Shown piece by piece: positions 27,579 to 37,111 of a DNA stretch of 64,000 bases; position 1 is the stretch's first letter, and each line of letters begins with the position of its first letter. Source of the DNA: Streptomyces sp. PH10-H1. Its GTDB lineage: Bacteria > Actinomycetota > Actinomycetes > Streptomycetales > Streptomycetaceae. The notes under the pieces were generated by a model. It saw nothing but the letters and a program-made list of their open reading frames with translations. It was not told where the DNA came from and made no database searches. The translations under genes and the position numbers were made by a program. The DNA is taken from contig NZ_JASISZ010000040.1 in the NCBI RefSeq assembly GCF_030063355.1, positions 1 to 64,000 of the forward strand, given 5' to 3'.

Positions 27579-27875
27579 ATGAGCACTCTTGAGCCCGAAC
27601 GCGGGGCCGGCACTGGCACCCTCGTCGAGCCGACCCCGCAGGTGTCGCACGGCGATGGCGACCACGAGCGCTTCGCACACTATGTACAGAAGGACAAGAT
27701 CATGGAGAGCGCGCTCTCCGGATCTCCGGTGGTCGCGCTGTGCGGCAAGGTGTGGGTGCCGGGCCGTGACCCGAAGAAGTACCCGGTCTGCCCGATGTGC
27801 AAAGAGATCTTCGAGACGATGCCGCTCGGCGGCGGCGACAAGGACAAGAGCGGCAAGGGCGGCGAGAAGAGCTGA
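27579..27875 (+). CDS. DUF3039 zinc-ribbon protein
   Basis: The 98-residue actinobacterial protein contains DHERFAHYVQKDKIMESALS, GSPVVALCGKVWVPGRDPKK and YPVCPMCKEIFETM. The Cys and the Cys-x2-Cys suggest zinc binding. The tail is Lys/Gly-rich (DKDKSGKGGEKS). Function unknown. A 17-bp unit covering the stop codon is tandemly duplicated directly downstream. Confidence 0.85.
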   Translation: MSTLEPERGAGTGTLVEPTPQVSHGDGDHERFAHYVQKDKIMESALSGSPVVALCGKVWVPGRDPKKYPVCPMCKEIFETMPLGGGDKDKSGKGGEKS

Positions 27876-27908
27876 CCGCTCCGGAGAGCTGACCGCTGCG
27901 GAGAGCTG

Positions 27909-27958
27909 ACGCCCGCCGCCGGTGTGCCCGCGATCGCGGGTTGCCCGGCGGCGGGCGT
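27909..27958 (+). terminator. Terminator after the DUF3039 gene
   Basis: ACGCCCGCCGCCGG / CCGGCGGCGGGCGT stem with an inner CCCGCGATCGCGGG palindrome, followed by TTTGCTT. Confidence 0.75.
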
Positions 27959-28017
27959 TTGCTTGATTCCCCGATTGGTCTATGCCAATCCGCCTCCGGC
28001 GGGGCAGGATGTCGGGC

Positions 28018-29646
28018 ATGGATCTGATCCCCGCCCCGCGCCAGGTGACCGACTACTCGGAAGACAGCTTCTTCGTCCTCGGGCCGGAGACGGTGCTGGC
28101 CGCCGGCCCCGGAACGGAGTGGGCGGAGAGATGGCTGCGCTCCGAGCTCGGAGCGGCCACCGGCCACCGGCTGGCGCCGGGTGACGGGTCGGAGACCGAC
28201 GCCATCAGGATCACGGTCCACGAGACGGTCACCGGGGAACTCGGGGCCGAGGGCTACCGGATCGTGGTCTCGCCGACCGGCGTCCACCTCTACGGCGGCG
28301 GCCCGGCCGGGGTCTTCTGGGGCGCGCAGACCCTGCGACAGCTGCTGGGCCCGGACGCCTTCCGGCGCGCGCCGATCGGTGGGCGCGAATGGCGGATCCC
28401 GTTCTGCCACGTGCGGGACTCCCCGCGGTTCGCCTGGCGCGGCTTCATGCTCGATGTGGCCCGGCACTTCATGCCCAGGGACGGCGTGCTGCGCTATCTC
28501 GACCTGATGGCCGCGCACAAGCTCAACGTGCTGCATCTGCACCTCACCGACGACCAGGGCTGGCGGGTGGAGATCAAGCGCTATCCGCGGCTCACCGAAG
28601 TCGGGGCCTGGCGCGAGCGGACCAAGGTGGGGCTGCGGGAGTCCCCGCTGTGGGACGAGCGGCCGCACGGCGGCTACTACACGCAGGACGACATCCGCGA
28701 GATCGTCGCCTACGCGGCGCAGCGGCACATCACCGTCGTGCCCGAGATCGACATCCCCGGGCACTCGCAGGCGGCCATCGCCGCCTATCCCGAGCTGGGC
28801 AACACCGACGTCGTCGACACCACCGCCCTTCCCGTGCTCACCGGTTGGGGCGTCAACCCCAACGTACTGGCCCCCTCCGACACCACCCTGCGCTTCTACG
28901 AGGGCGTCTTCACCGAATTGCTCGACCTCTTCCCCTCGGAGTTCTTCCACATCGGCGGCGACGAGTGCCCCAAGGAGCAGTGGCGCGCCTCCGCCGCCGC
29001 CCAGGCCCGGATCAAGGAGCTGGGGCTGGCCGACGAGGACGAGCTGCAGAGCTGGATCATCCGCCACTTCGACGGCTGGCTCGCCGAGCGCGGCCGGCGG
29101 CTGATCGGCTGGGACGAGATCCTGGAGGGCGGCCTGGCGCCGGGGGCGGCCGTTTCGTCGTGGCGGGGCTACGAGGGGGGGATCTCGGCCGCGCGGGCCG
29201 GACACGATGTCGTGATGTGCCCGGAGTCCCACGTCTACCTGGACTGGCGGCAGTCGGACCGGGCCGACGAGCCGGTGCCGATCGCGCGGGTGCGCACGCT
29301 GGAGGACGTCTACCGGTTCGAGCCGGTGCCGCGGGAGCTCACCGAGGAGCAGGCCGCGCATGTCATCGGGACCCAGGCCAACGCGTGGACCGAGGTGATG
29401 GACTCGGTGCGGGTCGTGGACTACATGGTGTTCCCGCGGCTGGCGGCGTTCGCCGAGGTGGCCTGGTCACGGCTGCCCGCGCCCGACGAGCGCGACTGGG
29501 CGGACTTCGAGAGCCGAATGGAAGCCCACTACGCGCGACTTGACGCGCTCGGTGTGGAGTACCGTCCGCCCGGCGGCCCGCTGCCGTGGCAGCGGCGCCC
29601 GGGTGTACTCGGACGCCCGATCGACGGGCCGACCCCGATCGTGTGA
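28018..29646 (+). CDS. GH20 beta-N-acetylhexosaminidase (no signal peptide)
   Basis: The 542-residue protein has an N-terminal GH20b-like domain (about 1-120) and a catalytic TIM barrel (WRGFMLDVARHFMPRDGVL, LHLHLTDDQGWRVEIKRYP, VPEIDIPGHSQAAIAAYPEL). The catalytic Asp-Glu pair lies in FHIGGDECPKEQW, and GTQANAWTEVMD is near the C-terminus. It removes terminal GlcNAc from chito-oligosaccharides or related glycans. No signal peptide is visible, so it is probably cytoplasmic and acts on imported disaccharides. This fits a species with dedicated GlcNAc uptake (nagE genes in this window). Confidence 0.93.
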   Translation: MDLIPAPRQVTDYSEDSFFVLGPETVLAAGPGTEWAERWLRSELGAATGHRLAPGDGSETDAIRITVHETVTGELGAEGYRIVVSPTGVHLYGGGPAGVFWGAQTLRQLLGPDAFRRAPIGGREWRIPFCHVRDSPRFAWRGFMLDVARHFMPRDGVLRYLDLMAAHKLNVLHLHLTDDQGWRVEIKRYPRLTEVGAWRERTKVGLRESPLWDERPHGGYYTQDDIREIVAYAAQRHITVVPEIDIPGHSQAAIAAYPELGNTDVVDTTALPVLTGWGVNPNVLAPSDTTLRFYEGVFTELLDLFPSEFFHIGGDECPKEQWRASAAAQARIKELGLADEDELQSWIIRHFDGWLAERGRRLIGWDEILEGGLAPGAAVSSWRGYEGGISAARAGHDVVMCPESHVYLDWRQSDRADEPVPIARVRTLEDVYRFEPVPRELTEEQAAHVIGTQANAWTEVMDSVRVVDYMVFPRLAAFAEVAWSRLPAPDERDWADFESRMEAHYARLDALGVEYRPPGGPLPWQRRPGVLGRPIDGPTPIV

Positions 29647-29909
29647 GCAATCACGCAACGTCCACACCTCGCAAGGGCGGGACTGGCACGGTGGATTGAC
29701 GTATCTTCGCAACACTCCCGAAGGGCGCCAATCCCGGCACAGGGGTGATACCCGGCAGAACGGGGCAACCACCTCAGTGAAGGGCAGGCCCGCACTTCGC
29801 GGACCCTCGCGTTGACCGTCGCGGAACATGTGCCAGAGTTGCCACGTCCGGGCTGTCAGCACGTACGGTACGGCTACCGCACGGCGGAGAGCCGGGAAGG
29901 GGCAGCTGC

Positions 29910-30803
29910 GTGAGCACGTATGCACAGCAGACGGCACGCAACGTCACGTTGCCGTCCTCGCTCGACGAGGCCGTGGCGGCACTGGCCGCCGCGCCCAGCG
30001 CCGTGCCCGTGGCCGGCGGCACCGACCTGATGGCGGCCGTCAACTCCGGGCTGCTGCGCCCGGCCGGACTCGTCGGCCTCGGCCGGATCAGCGAGATCCG
30101 CGGCTGGCAGTACGCCGACGGCCACGCGCTGCTCGGCGCCGGCCTCACCCACGCCCGGATGGGCCGCCCGGACTTCGCCGCGCTGATCCCGGCGCTCGCC
30201 GCCGCCGCCCGCGCGGCGGGGCCACCGCAGATCCGCAACGCGGGCACCCTCGGTGGCAACATCGCCACCGCCGCGCCGACCGGCGACGCACTCCCGGTGC
30301 TGGCCGCGCTGGAGGCGAGCGTCATCCTGGCCGGCCCCGACGGCACCCGGGAACTGCCGGTCAGTCATCTGCTGACCGGGATGGACCCGCTGCGCCCCGG
30401 CGAGCTGCTCGCCTTCGTCCGGGTGCCGCTGCTGCACGCGCCGCAGACCTTCCTCAAGGCCACCGGCCGCACCGGCCCCGGCCGGGCGCTGGCCTCGGTC
30501 GTCGTCGTCCTCGACCCCGCCCGGCGCGGGGTGCGCTGCGCGGTGGGGGCGGTGGCGCCCGTACCTCTGCGGCCGCTGGAGGCCGAGCGGTGGGTCGCGG
30601 GACTGATCGACTGGGACGGCGGACGGTCGCTGGCCCCCGAGGCGTGCACGGCCTTCGGCGAGTACGTCGCCGGCGCGTGCATCCCCGATCCCGGGCCGGG
30701 ACCGGACGGGGCCGAGGCCGTCGAGTTGCCGCCCGCCGCCGTTCAACTGCGCCGCACCGTGGCGGCGCTGGCCCGCCGAGCGCTCGGGAGGGCTTTGGCA
30801 TGA
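29910..30803 (+). CDS. Xanthine-dehydrogenase-family FAD-binding subunit
   Basis: The 297-residue protein has the FAD_binding_5 fold: AVPVAGGTDLMAAVNSGLLR (flavin loop), QIRNAGTLGGNIATAAPTGD (second FAD motif) and a C-terminal CO-dehydrogenase-flavoprotein-like domain (FLKATGRTGPGRALASVVVV). It passes electrons between the Fe-S clusters and the acceptor. GTG 29910 follows an AGGGG site. The stop overlaps the start of the next gene (ATGA), so the subunits are coupled. Confidence 0.93.
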   Translation: MSTYAQQTARNVTLPSSLDEAVAALAAAPSAVPVAGGTDLMAAVNSGLLRPAGLVGLGRISEIRGWQYADGHALLGAGLTHARMGRPDFAALIPALAAAARAAGPPQIRNAGTLGGNIATAAPTGDALPVLAALEASVILAGPDGTRELPVSHLLTGMDPLRPGELLAFVRVPLLHAPQTFLKATGRTGPGRALASVVVVLDPARRGVRCAVGAVAPVPLRPLEAERWVAGLIDWDGGRSLAPEACTAFGEYVAGACIPDPGPGPDGAEAVELPPAAVQLRRTVAALARRALGRALA

Positions 30804-32146
30804 CCGACCAGCCACAGCCGCAGCCGGGCACGCCGGGGACCTGGCAGCCCGTGCCGGGCGGCGGGGACTACGACCCCGACCAGACCATGCACGTCTCCTT
30901 CGCCGCGCAGCTGCCGCCGCTGGCCGGCGCGGCCGACGCGGCGACCCAGTGGTCGATCCCGCTCGTCGCGGCGGATCCGGTGGACGAGTCCGGCGAGTAC
31001 CCCGTGGGCTCGGTCGCCGACGGCTTCACCGCTCCGTGGACCGGTCCGCACCCCGACGAGACCCACTCCCGTCCCGATGTGCCGTCCCCGCGGCCGTTCA
31101 GCGCCGGGCAGTTCGGCCAGGGCGCCGCGGCGTTCGCGGCGATGCCGCCCGCCGCCGTCGGTGAGCACCCCGCCGGTGACCGGCCCAGCCCGTACGAGGC
31201 GGTCCCGCCCGGCACCCCGGGCGTCCACGCGGCCGACGAGCACGCCTCCCGGCCGCCGGGCGCGCAGGACCCGGCGGCCCGGCATCCCTACTTCGCCGAG
31301 CACCCGCCGTCCACCGGCGCGGGCGCACCCCGCCCGGAACCGTCCTCCGGTGAGACCGGCCAGTGGAGCCTGCCGTTCGTCGCCGAGGACGCCGCGGACG
31401 AGTCCGGCGAGTACTCCGTGGGCACGATCGCCGGTGCCGAATCCGCCGTGGTGACCGAGGACGAGCCCGAGACGGACGCGGAGACGTCCGGCGCCGGGCA
31501 CACGGACCCGGCGGAGGACACGGAGGATGCAGAGGAGCCGGAACTCGAAGAGGCGCACAGCGAGCATCCGCTGGCCTCCTACGTGCTGCGCGTCAACGGC
31601 GCCGACCGGCCCGTGACCGACGCCTGGCTCGGCGAGTCGCTGCTCTACGTCCTGCGGGAGCGCCTCGGTCTCGCCGGCGCCAAGGACGGCTGCGAGCAGG
31701 GCGAGTGCGGGGCCTGCTCCGTACAGGTCGACGGCCGGCTCGTCGCCTCGTGCCTGGTGCCGGCCGCGACCGCCGCCGGCAGCGAGGTCCGCACCGTGGA
31801 GGGGCTGTCCGACGACGGGCAGCCGTCCGACGTGCAGCGCGCGCTCGCCGAGTGCGGCGCCGTGCAGTGCGGTTTCTGCGTGCCCGGCCTCGCGATGACC
31901 GTCCACGACCTGCTGGAGGGCAACCACAAGCCCACCGAGCTGGAGACCCGCCAGGCCATCTGCGGCAACCTCTGCCGGTGCACCGGCTACCGGGGCGTCC
32001 TCGACGCCGTCCAGGACGTCGTGGCCGCCCGCGAGGCAGCGGCGGCGGAGCCGGCCGAGCCCGGCGCCGACGGGCCGCGCGTTCCGCACCAGGGCATCCC
32101 GCGCCAGAGCGGCCCCCACGGCGGCCAGCCGGGAGGCACCGCGTGA
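30800..32146 (+). CDS. Xanthine-dehydrogenase-family [2Fe-2S] subunit with long N-terminal extension
   Basis: The protein has 448 residues, while ordinary small subunits have 150-200. The C-terminal part (about 255-430) is the normal two-cluster module: plant-type ferredoxin Cys in KDGCEQGECGACSVQVDG and VASC, and the second cluster in CGFCVPG and CGNLCRCTGY. The first 250 residues are acidic, Pro-rich and low in predicted structure. They contain a duplicated motif: WSIPLVAADPVDESGEYPVG (about 51-70) and WSLPFVAEDAADESGEYSVG (about 191-210). The start ATG overlaps the upstream stop by 4 bp and the frame is continuous, so the extension is genuine. Its role is unknown; docking or regulation is a guess. 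Confidence 0.9.
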   Translation: MTDQPQPQPGTPGTWQPVPGGGDYDPDQTMHVSFAAQLPPLAGAADAATQWSIPLVAADPVDESGEYPVGSVADGFTAPWTGPHPDETHSRPDVPSPRPFSAGQFGQGAAAFAAMPPAAVGEHPAGDRPSPYEAVPPGTPGVHAADEHASRPPGAQDPAARHPYFAEHPPSTGAGAPRPEPSSGETGQWSLPFVAEDAADESGEYSVGTIAGAESAVVTEDEPETDAETSGAGHTDPAEDTEDAEEPELEEAHSEHPLASYVLRVNGADRPVTDAWLGESLLYVLRERLGLAGAKDGCEQGECGACSVQVDGRLVASCLVPAATAAGSEVRTVEGLSDDGQPSDVQRALAECGAVQCGFCVPGLAMTVHDLLEGNHKPTELETRQAICGNLCRCTGYRGVLDAVQDVVAAREAAAAEPAEPGADGPRVPHQGIPRQSGPHGGQPGGTA

Positions 32147-32237
32147 ACCGCCGTACGATCCCGGGCCGCCGGCCGGGACCGCGGCACGCGCGCCCGGCCG
32201 GCACGGGCGCACCCACCGGCAGTGAGAGGGCAGCGGC

Positions 32238-34559
32238 ATGACTGGATCCGACGCGGTCACGGCGGCGCCCGCCCCGGCCGCCCAGGCGCCCGCGGCCGAA
32301 GAACCGGCGCTCCACGGACTGGGCGTGTCCGTACGGCCCGTGGACACCCTCGCGAAGGCGCAGGGCACCTTCCCGTACGCGGCCGACCTGTGGGCCGAGG
32401 GCTTGCTGTGGGCCTCGGTGCTGCGCTCGCCGTACCCCCACGCCCGCATCGTCAGGATCGACACGTCGGAGGCCACCGCGATGCCCGGCGTACGGGCCGT
32501 GGTCACCCACGAGGACGTGCCGGGCGACGCGATGCACGGCCGCCGCGTCGCGGACCGGCCGGTCTTCGCCAAGGACATCGTCCGGCACCACGGCGAGCCG
32601 ATCGCCGCCGTCGCCGCCGACCACCCCGACACCGCGCGGCTGGCCGCCGCGGCGATCCTCGTCGAGTACGAGGTGCTGGAGCCGGTCACCGACCCGGAGA
32701 AGGCGTTCGCCGCCGAGCCGCTGCACCCCGACGGCAACCTCATCCGCCACATCCCGCTGCGCTTCGGTGACGCCGACGTCACCGGCGAGGTCATCGTGGA
32801 GGGCCTGTACCGGATCGGCCGTCAGGACCCGGCGCCCATCGGCGCAGAGGCCGGGCTCGCCGTGCCGCGCCCGGACGGCGGCGTCGAGTTGTACGTGGCC
32901 TCCACCGACCCGCACACCGACCGCGATCTGGCCGCCGCCTGCTTCGGCCTGGAGACCGACCGGGTCAAGGTCGTCGTCACCGGAGTGCCCGGCGCGATGG
33001 GCGACCGCGAGGACTCCGGCATCCAGCTGCCGCTCGGGCTGCTGGCGCTGAAGACCGGCTGCCCGGTGAAGTTCGTGGCCACCCGCGAGGAGTCCTTCCT
33101 CGGCCACTCCCACCGCCACCCCACGCTGCTGCGCTACCGCCACCACGCCGACGCCGAGGGCCGGCTGGTCAAGGTCGAGGCGCAGGTGCTGCTCGACGCG
33201 GGCGCGTACGCCGATCACTCCTCGGAGGCGCTGGCCGCCGCCGTGGCGTTCGCCGCGGGCCCGTACGTGGTGCCCCACGTCTTCGTCGAGGGCTGGGCGG
33301 TGCGCACCAACAACCCGCCGTCGGGGCATGTGCGCGGCGAGGGCGCGCTCCAGGTCTGCGCCGGGTACGAGGGCCAGATGGACAAGCTCGCGGCGAAGCT
33401 GGGCCTGGACCCGGCCGAGCTGCGGATGCGCAATGTCATGGCCACCGGCGATCTGCTGCCCACCGGCCAGACCGTCACCTGCCCCGCACCCGTCGGCGAG
33501 CTGCTCAAGGCGGTACGCGACGCGGACCTGCCGCCGCTGCCCGTCGACGAGGAGGAGTCGCAGTGGCTGCTGCCCGGCGGCCCCGAGGGCGCGGGCGAAC
33601 CGGGCGCGGTGCGGCGCGGGGTCGGCTACGCGCTGGGCATGGTGCACATGCTCGGCGCGGAGGGCACCGACGAGGTCTCCACCGCCACCGTGCGGATCCA
33701 CGACGGCCGGGCCACCGTCATCTGCGCCGCCGTCGAGACCGGCCAGGGCTTCACGACACTCGCCCGGCAGATCGTCCAGGAGGTGCTCGGCGTCGAGGAC
33801 GTCGGCGTCCTGGCCGCCGACACCGACCAGCCGCCGTCCGGGGCCGCCGCGCGCGGCCGGCACACCTGGGTGTCGGGCGGCGCGGTCGAGCGGGCCGCCA
33901 AGATGGTGCGCACCCAGCTGCTGCAGCCGCTCGCCGCAAAGTTCGGAATGTCCGTCGAGCTGCTGACCATCGCCGACGGCAAGATCACCTCGTACGACGG
34001 GGTGCTCAGCACGACCGTCGGAGAGGCGCTGGAGGGCAAGGAGCTGTGGGCCACCGCGCAGTGCCGCCCGCACCCCACCGACCGGCTGGACGACACCGGC
34101 CAGGGTGACGCGTTCGTCGGCCTCGCCTTCTGCGCGGTCCGCGCCGTCGTCGACGTCGACATCGAACTCGGCTCGGTGCGCGTCGTGGAGATGGCCGTCG
34201 CCCAGGACGTCGGCCGGGTGCTGAACCCGCGCCAGGTCGCCGCCCGTATCGAGGCGGGCGTCATCCAGGGCGTCGGTCTGGCCCTCATGGAGGACCTTCG
34301 CGCGCCGCGCGGCGTCATCAAGCGGCCCAACCTCACGGGCTACTCCCTGCCGACCGCGCTCGACGCCCCGGACGTGCGGATCGTCAAGCTCGTCGAGGAG
34401 CGCGACGTGCTGGCCCCCTTCGGCGCCAAGGCGGTCAGCGCCGTCCCCGTGGTCGTCTCGCCGGCCGCCGTCGCCGCCGCCGTGCGCGCGGCCACCGGCC
34501 GGCCGGTCAGCCGTCTCCCGATCCGCCCGCAGGCGGCGGTCGTCAAACCGCAGGCCTGA
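32238..34559 (+). CDS. Xanthine-dehydrogenase-family molybdopterin-binding subunit
   Basis: The 773-residue large subunit begins with the a/b hammerhead domain (VDTLAKAQGTFPYAADLWAE). Family blocks follow: VKFVATREESFLGHSHRHPT, HVRGEGALQVCAGYEGQMDK, AAVETGQGFTTLARQIVQEV (a GQG cofactor loop) and VEMAVAQDVGRVLNPRQVAA. The segment where family members have G-V-x-E-P-P, with the catalytic Glu, reads FGAKAVSAVPVVVSPAAV, so the Glu is replaced by Ala. The usual GGFGGRED loop reads PGAMGDRED. The substrate cannot be stated. It ends the three-gene operon. Confidence 0.88.
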   Translation: MTGSDAVTAAPAPAAQAPAAEEPALHGLGVSVRPVDTLAKAQGTFPYAADLWAEGLLWASVLRSPYPHARIVRIDTSEATAMPGVRAVVTHEDVPGDAMHGRRVADRPVFAKDIVRHHGEPIAAVAADHPDTARLAAAAILVEYEVLEPVTDPEKAFAAEPLHPDGNLIRHIPLRFGDADVTGEVIVEGLYRIGRQDPAPIGAEAGLAVPRPDGGVELYVASTDPHTDRDLAAACFGLETDRVKVVVTGVPGAMGDREDSGIQLPLGLLALKTGCPVKFVATREESFLGHSHRHPTLLRYRHHADAEGRLVKVEAQVLLDAGAYADHSSEALAAAVAFAAGPYVVPHVFVEGWAVRTNNPPSGHVRGEGALQVCAGYEGQMDKLAAKLGLDPAELRMRNVMATGDLLPTGQTVTCPAPVGELLKAVRDADLPPLPVDEEESQWLLPGGPEGAGEPGAVRRGVGYALGMVHMLGAEGTDEVSTATVRIHDGRATVICAAVETGQGFTTLARQIVQEVLGVEDVGVLAADTDQPPSGAAARGRHTWVSGGAVERAAKMVRTQLLQPLAAKFGMSVELLTIADGKITSYDGVLSTTVGEALEGKELWATAQCRPHPTDRLDDTGQGDAFVGLAFCAVRAVVDVDIELGSVRVVEMAVAQDVGRVLNPRQVAARIEAGVIQGVGLALMEDLRAPRGVIKRPNLTGYSLPTALDAPDVRIVKLVEERDVLAPFGAKAVSAVPVVVSPAAVAAAVRAATGRPVSRLPIRPQAAVVKPQA

Positions 34560-34583
34560 GCGCGAGGGCGCGGACATGACGAA

Positions 34584-34612
34584 GGGCCCGGCAGCGATGC
34601 GCTGCCGGGCCC
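34584..34612. terminator. Hairpin between the molybdo-hydroxylase operon and tRNA-Cys
   Basis: GGGCCCGGCAGCG ATG CGCTGCCGGGCCC is a 13-bp perfect stem. It can terminate transcription from both sides. Confidence 0.75.
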
Positions 34613-34628
34613 CTCGTCCTCCATACGG

Positions 34629-34700
34629 AGGCCGTAGCGGGAATCGAACCCACGTGCCTCGCTTTGCAGGCGAGTCCCTAAACCACTCGGGCATACGGCC
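34629..34700 (-). tRNA. tRNA-Cys (GCA)
   Basis: Reading the minus strand, acceptor GGCCGTA pairs with TACGGCC. The anticodon loop CTGCAAA carries GCA inside the stem CTCGC/GCGAG. The T arm is GTGGGTTCGATTCCCGC. The discriminator base is U, as expected for tRNA-Cys. CCA is not encoded. Confidence 0.95.
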
Positions 34701-34702
34701 GT

Positions 34703-35022
34703 GTTGATGACGTGGTTCGACCATAGGGCGCGGACCCCGGGGGCGGTCAATGGGCCGGGCGCCGCCGCAACGCGACTGCCATACGCCGTTCATGAACGGC
34801 CCGGCGGGCGGCCGGGAGCCTCATCGCGGGCGGCTGCGACCGCGAACGGCGTGAGCGGACGCCGCTCCGACTGTGACCTGGGTCGCACACTCGGCCCAGC
34901 CGACCGCGTTCTGCCGGGGAGGCCGCGGGGTCGCCGGTAAGCTGTGACGGTTTTCCTACGTAAGCCGCTCACGGGACGGCGCCGACCCGCCGTTCCGTCC
35001 CGCCGACCCTCATCCGGAGACC
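34703..35022. other. Intergenic region between tRNA-Cys and the helicase gene
   Basis: About 320 bp with no supported gene. It presumably contains the tRNA promoter on the minus strand and the helicase promoter on the plus strand. Confidence 0.4.
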
Positions 35023-36813
35023 GTGACTACTACCGCCGCCAGTGCCTCCCACCACCTTTCTCCGGCCTTCCCCGGCCGTGCCCCGTGGGGCACGGCCGGA
35101 AAGCTGCGCGCCTGGCAGCAGGGGGCGCTGGACGAGTACATGCGGTTGCAGCCGCGCGACTTCCTGGCCGTGGCGACGCCCGGCGCCGGGAAGACCACCT
35201 TCGCGCTGACGCTGGCCTCGTATCTGCTGCACAACCATCTGGTGCAGCAGATCACGGTGGTCGCGCCGACCGAGCATCTGAAGAAGCAGTGGGCGGAGGC
35301 GGCGGCGAAGATAGGGATCAGGCTCGATCCGGACTACAGCGCGGGGCCGGTCAGCAAGGAGTACCACGGGGTCGCGGTGACGTACGCGGGCGTCGGGGTG
35401 CGGCCGATGCTGCACCGCAACCGGTGCGAGCAGCGCAAGACCCTGGTGATCCTGGACGAGATCCACCACGCCGGTGACTCCAAGTCCTGGGGCGAGGCGT
35501 GCGCGGAGGCGTTCGACCCGGCGACCCGGCGGCTCGCGCTGACCGGTACGCCGTTCCGCTCGGACACCAACCCGATCCCGTTCGTGGCCTACGAGGAGGG
35601 CAACGACGGGATCCGCCGCAGCTCGGCCGACTACACCTACGGCTACGGGAACGCGCTCGCCGACGGCGTCGTGCGCCCGGTGATATTCCTCTCCTACAGC
35701 GGCAACATGCGCTGGCGCACCAAAGCGGGCGACGAGATCGCCGCGCGGCTCGGCGAGCCGATGACGAGGGACGCGATCGGACAGGCGTGGCGCACGGCGC
35801 TGGCGCCGACCGGTGAGTGGATCCCCGCCGTACTGAAGGCCGCCGACCAGCGGCTGACCGAGGTGCGCAAGGGCATCCCGGACGCGGGCGGGCTGGTGAT
35901 CGCGACCGACCAGGAGTCAGCGCGCGAGTACGCGAAGATCCTGAAAAGCATCAGCGGCCACAAGGTGACCGTCGTGCTGTCCGACGAGAAGGCGGCCTCC
36001 AAGCGCATCGACGCCTTCACCCACTCCGACGACCGCTGGATGGTCGCGGTCCGCATGGTGTCCGAGGGCGTGGACGTACCGCGGCTGGCGGTGGGCGTGT
36101 ACGCGACGACGATCTCCACGCCGCTGTTCTTCGCGCAGGCGGTGGGCCGTTTCGTCCGCTCCCGCAGGCGCGGCGAGACCGCGTCCGTCTTCGTGCCGAC
36201 GATCCCGATGCTGCTCGACTTCGCCAACGAGATGGAGGTCGAGCGGGACCACGTCCTGGACAAGCCCAAGAAGGCGGGCGAGGACGAGAACCCCTTCGAC
36301 GAGGAGGACAAGCTCCTGGCCGACGCCGAGAAGGCGGAGGACGAGGAGACCGAGGAGCAGCTGCCCTTCGAGGCCCTGGAGTCCGACGCGGTCTTCGACC
36401 GGGTGCTGTACGACGGCGCCGAGTTCGGTATGCAGGCGCACCCGGGCAGCGAGGAGGAGCAGGACTACCTCGGCATCCCGGGACTGCTGGAGCCGGACCA
36501 GGTGCAGATGCTGCTGCAGAAGCGGCAGACCCGGCAGATCGCGCACAGCCGGCAGAAGCCGGCCGACCAGGCCGACCTCATCGAGCTGCCGGCCGAGCGG
36601 CGCCCCATCGTCACCCACAAGCAGCTGCTGGAGCTGCGCAAGTCGCTGAACACGCTGGTGTCGGCGTACACCCACCAGAGCGGGAAGCCGCACGGCGTCA
36701 TCCACAACGAGCTGCGCAGGACCTGCGGAGGCCCGCCGAGCGCCGAGGCGACGGCGGGCCAGCTGAACGAGCGGATCAAGAAGGTCCGGGAGTGGGCCAC
36801 GAAGATGCGCTGA
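35023..36813 (+). CDS. Superfamily II DEAD/DEAH-box helicase
   Basis: The 596-residue protein has a Q-like LRAWQQGALDEYM, motif I FLAVATPGAGKTTFALTLAS, motif II TLVILDEIHHAGDSKSW, motif III LALTGTPFRSD, and C-terminal motifs VRMVSEGVDVPRLAVGVYAT and FFAQAVGRFVRSRRRGE. This is the RecQ/XPB-like restriction-helicase branch conserved in actinobacteria. The C-terminal 200 residues are acidic and then helical, and not assigned. GTG 35023 is the start used. Its role, DNA repair or nucleic-acid remodelling, is inferred only from the family. Confidence 0.88.
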   Translation: MTTTAASASHHLSPAFPGRAPWGTAGKLRAWQQGALDEYMRLQPRDFLAVATPGAGKTTFALTLASYLLHNHLVQQITVVAPTEHLKKQWAEAAAKIGIRLDPDYSAGPVSKEYHGVAVTYAGVGVRPMLHRNRCEQRKTLVILDEIHHAGDSKSWGEACAEAFDPATRRLALTGTPFRSDTNPIPFVAYEEGNDGIRRSSADYTYGYGNALADGVVRPVIFLSYSGNMRWRTKAGDEIAARLGEPMTRDAIGQAWRTALAPTGEWIPAVLKAADQRLTEVRKGIPDAGGLVIATDQESAREYAKILKSISGHKVTVVLSDEKAASKRIDAFTHSDDRWMVAVRMVSEGVDVPRLAVGVYATTISTPLFFAQAVGRFVRSRRRGETASVFVPTIPMLLDFANEMEVERDHVLDKPKKAGEDENPFDEEDKLLADAEKAEDEETEEQLPFEALESDAVFDRVLYDGAEFGMQAHPGSEEEQDYLGIPGLLEPDQVQMLLQKRQTRQIAHSRQKPADQADLIELPAERRPIVTHKQLLELRKSLNTLVSAYTHQSGKPHGVIHNELRRTCGGPPSAEATAGQLNERIKKVREWATKMR

Positions 36814-37111
36814 CCGCAGCCGATGGGAGCGCCCGGCGCCACTCGGAACCGGGGCGGCGGTGCCCTTCGTCATGAGCCGGGGAGCGTAAAGAGCGGGTCA
36901 GGAGTTTTCCTCGGTGTGACCGGATTGTGGACGACCCCTTCCGCTGAGCGGTACTCGCTCGCTACCGTGCCCGTCACGCACGCGCCGTGGCAGAGCAGCC
37001 GCGGAGCGCAGCCGGTTCCACCGCGACCGGCGGCCTCTCCGCGCACTGCCGCGGGACCGGCAGTGCGCCCTGCCGTGAGATGAGCCGCCACTCATACGAG
37101 GAGGGGGCGTC

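Noticed and set aside
29828-30799. Long frame ahead of the Fe-S subunit as a single 772-residue protein
   Set aside because: That part runs in the wrong frame through the FAD-subunit gene. The natural start is ATG 30800, overlapping the FAD gene stop.
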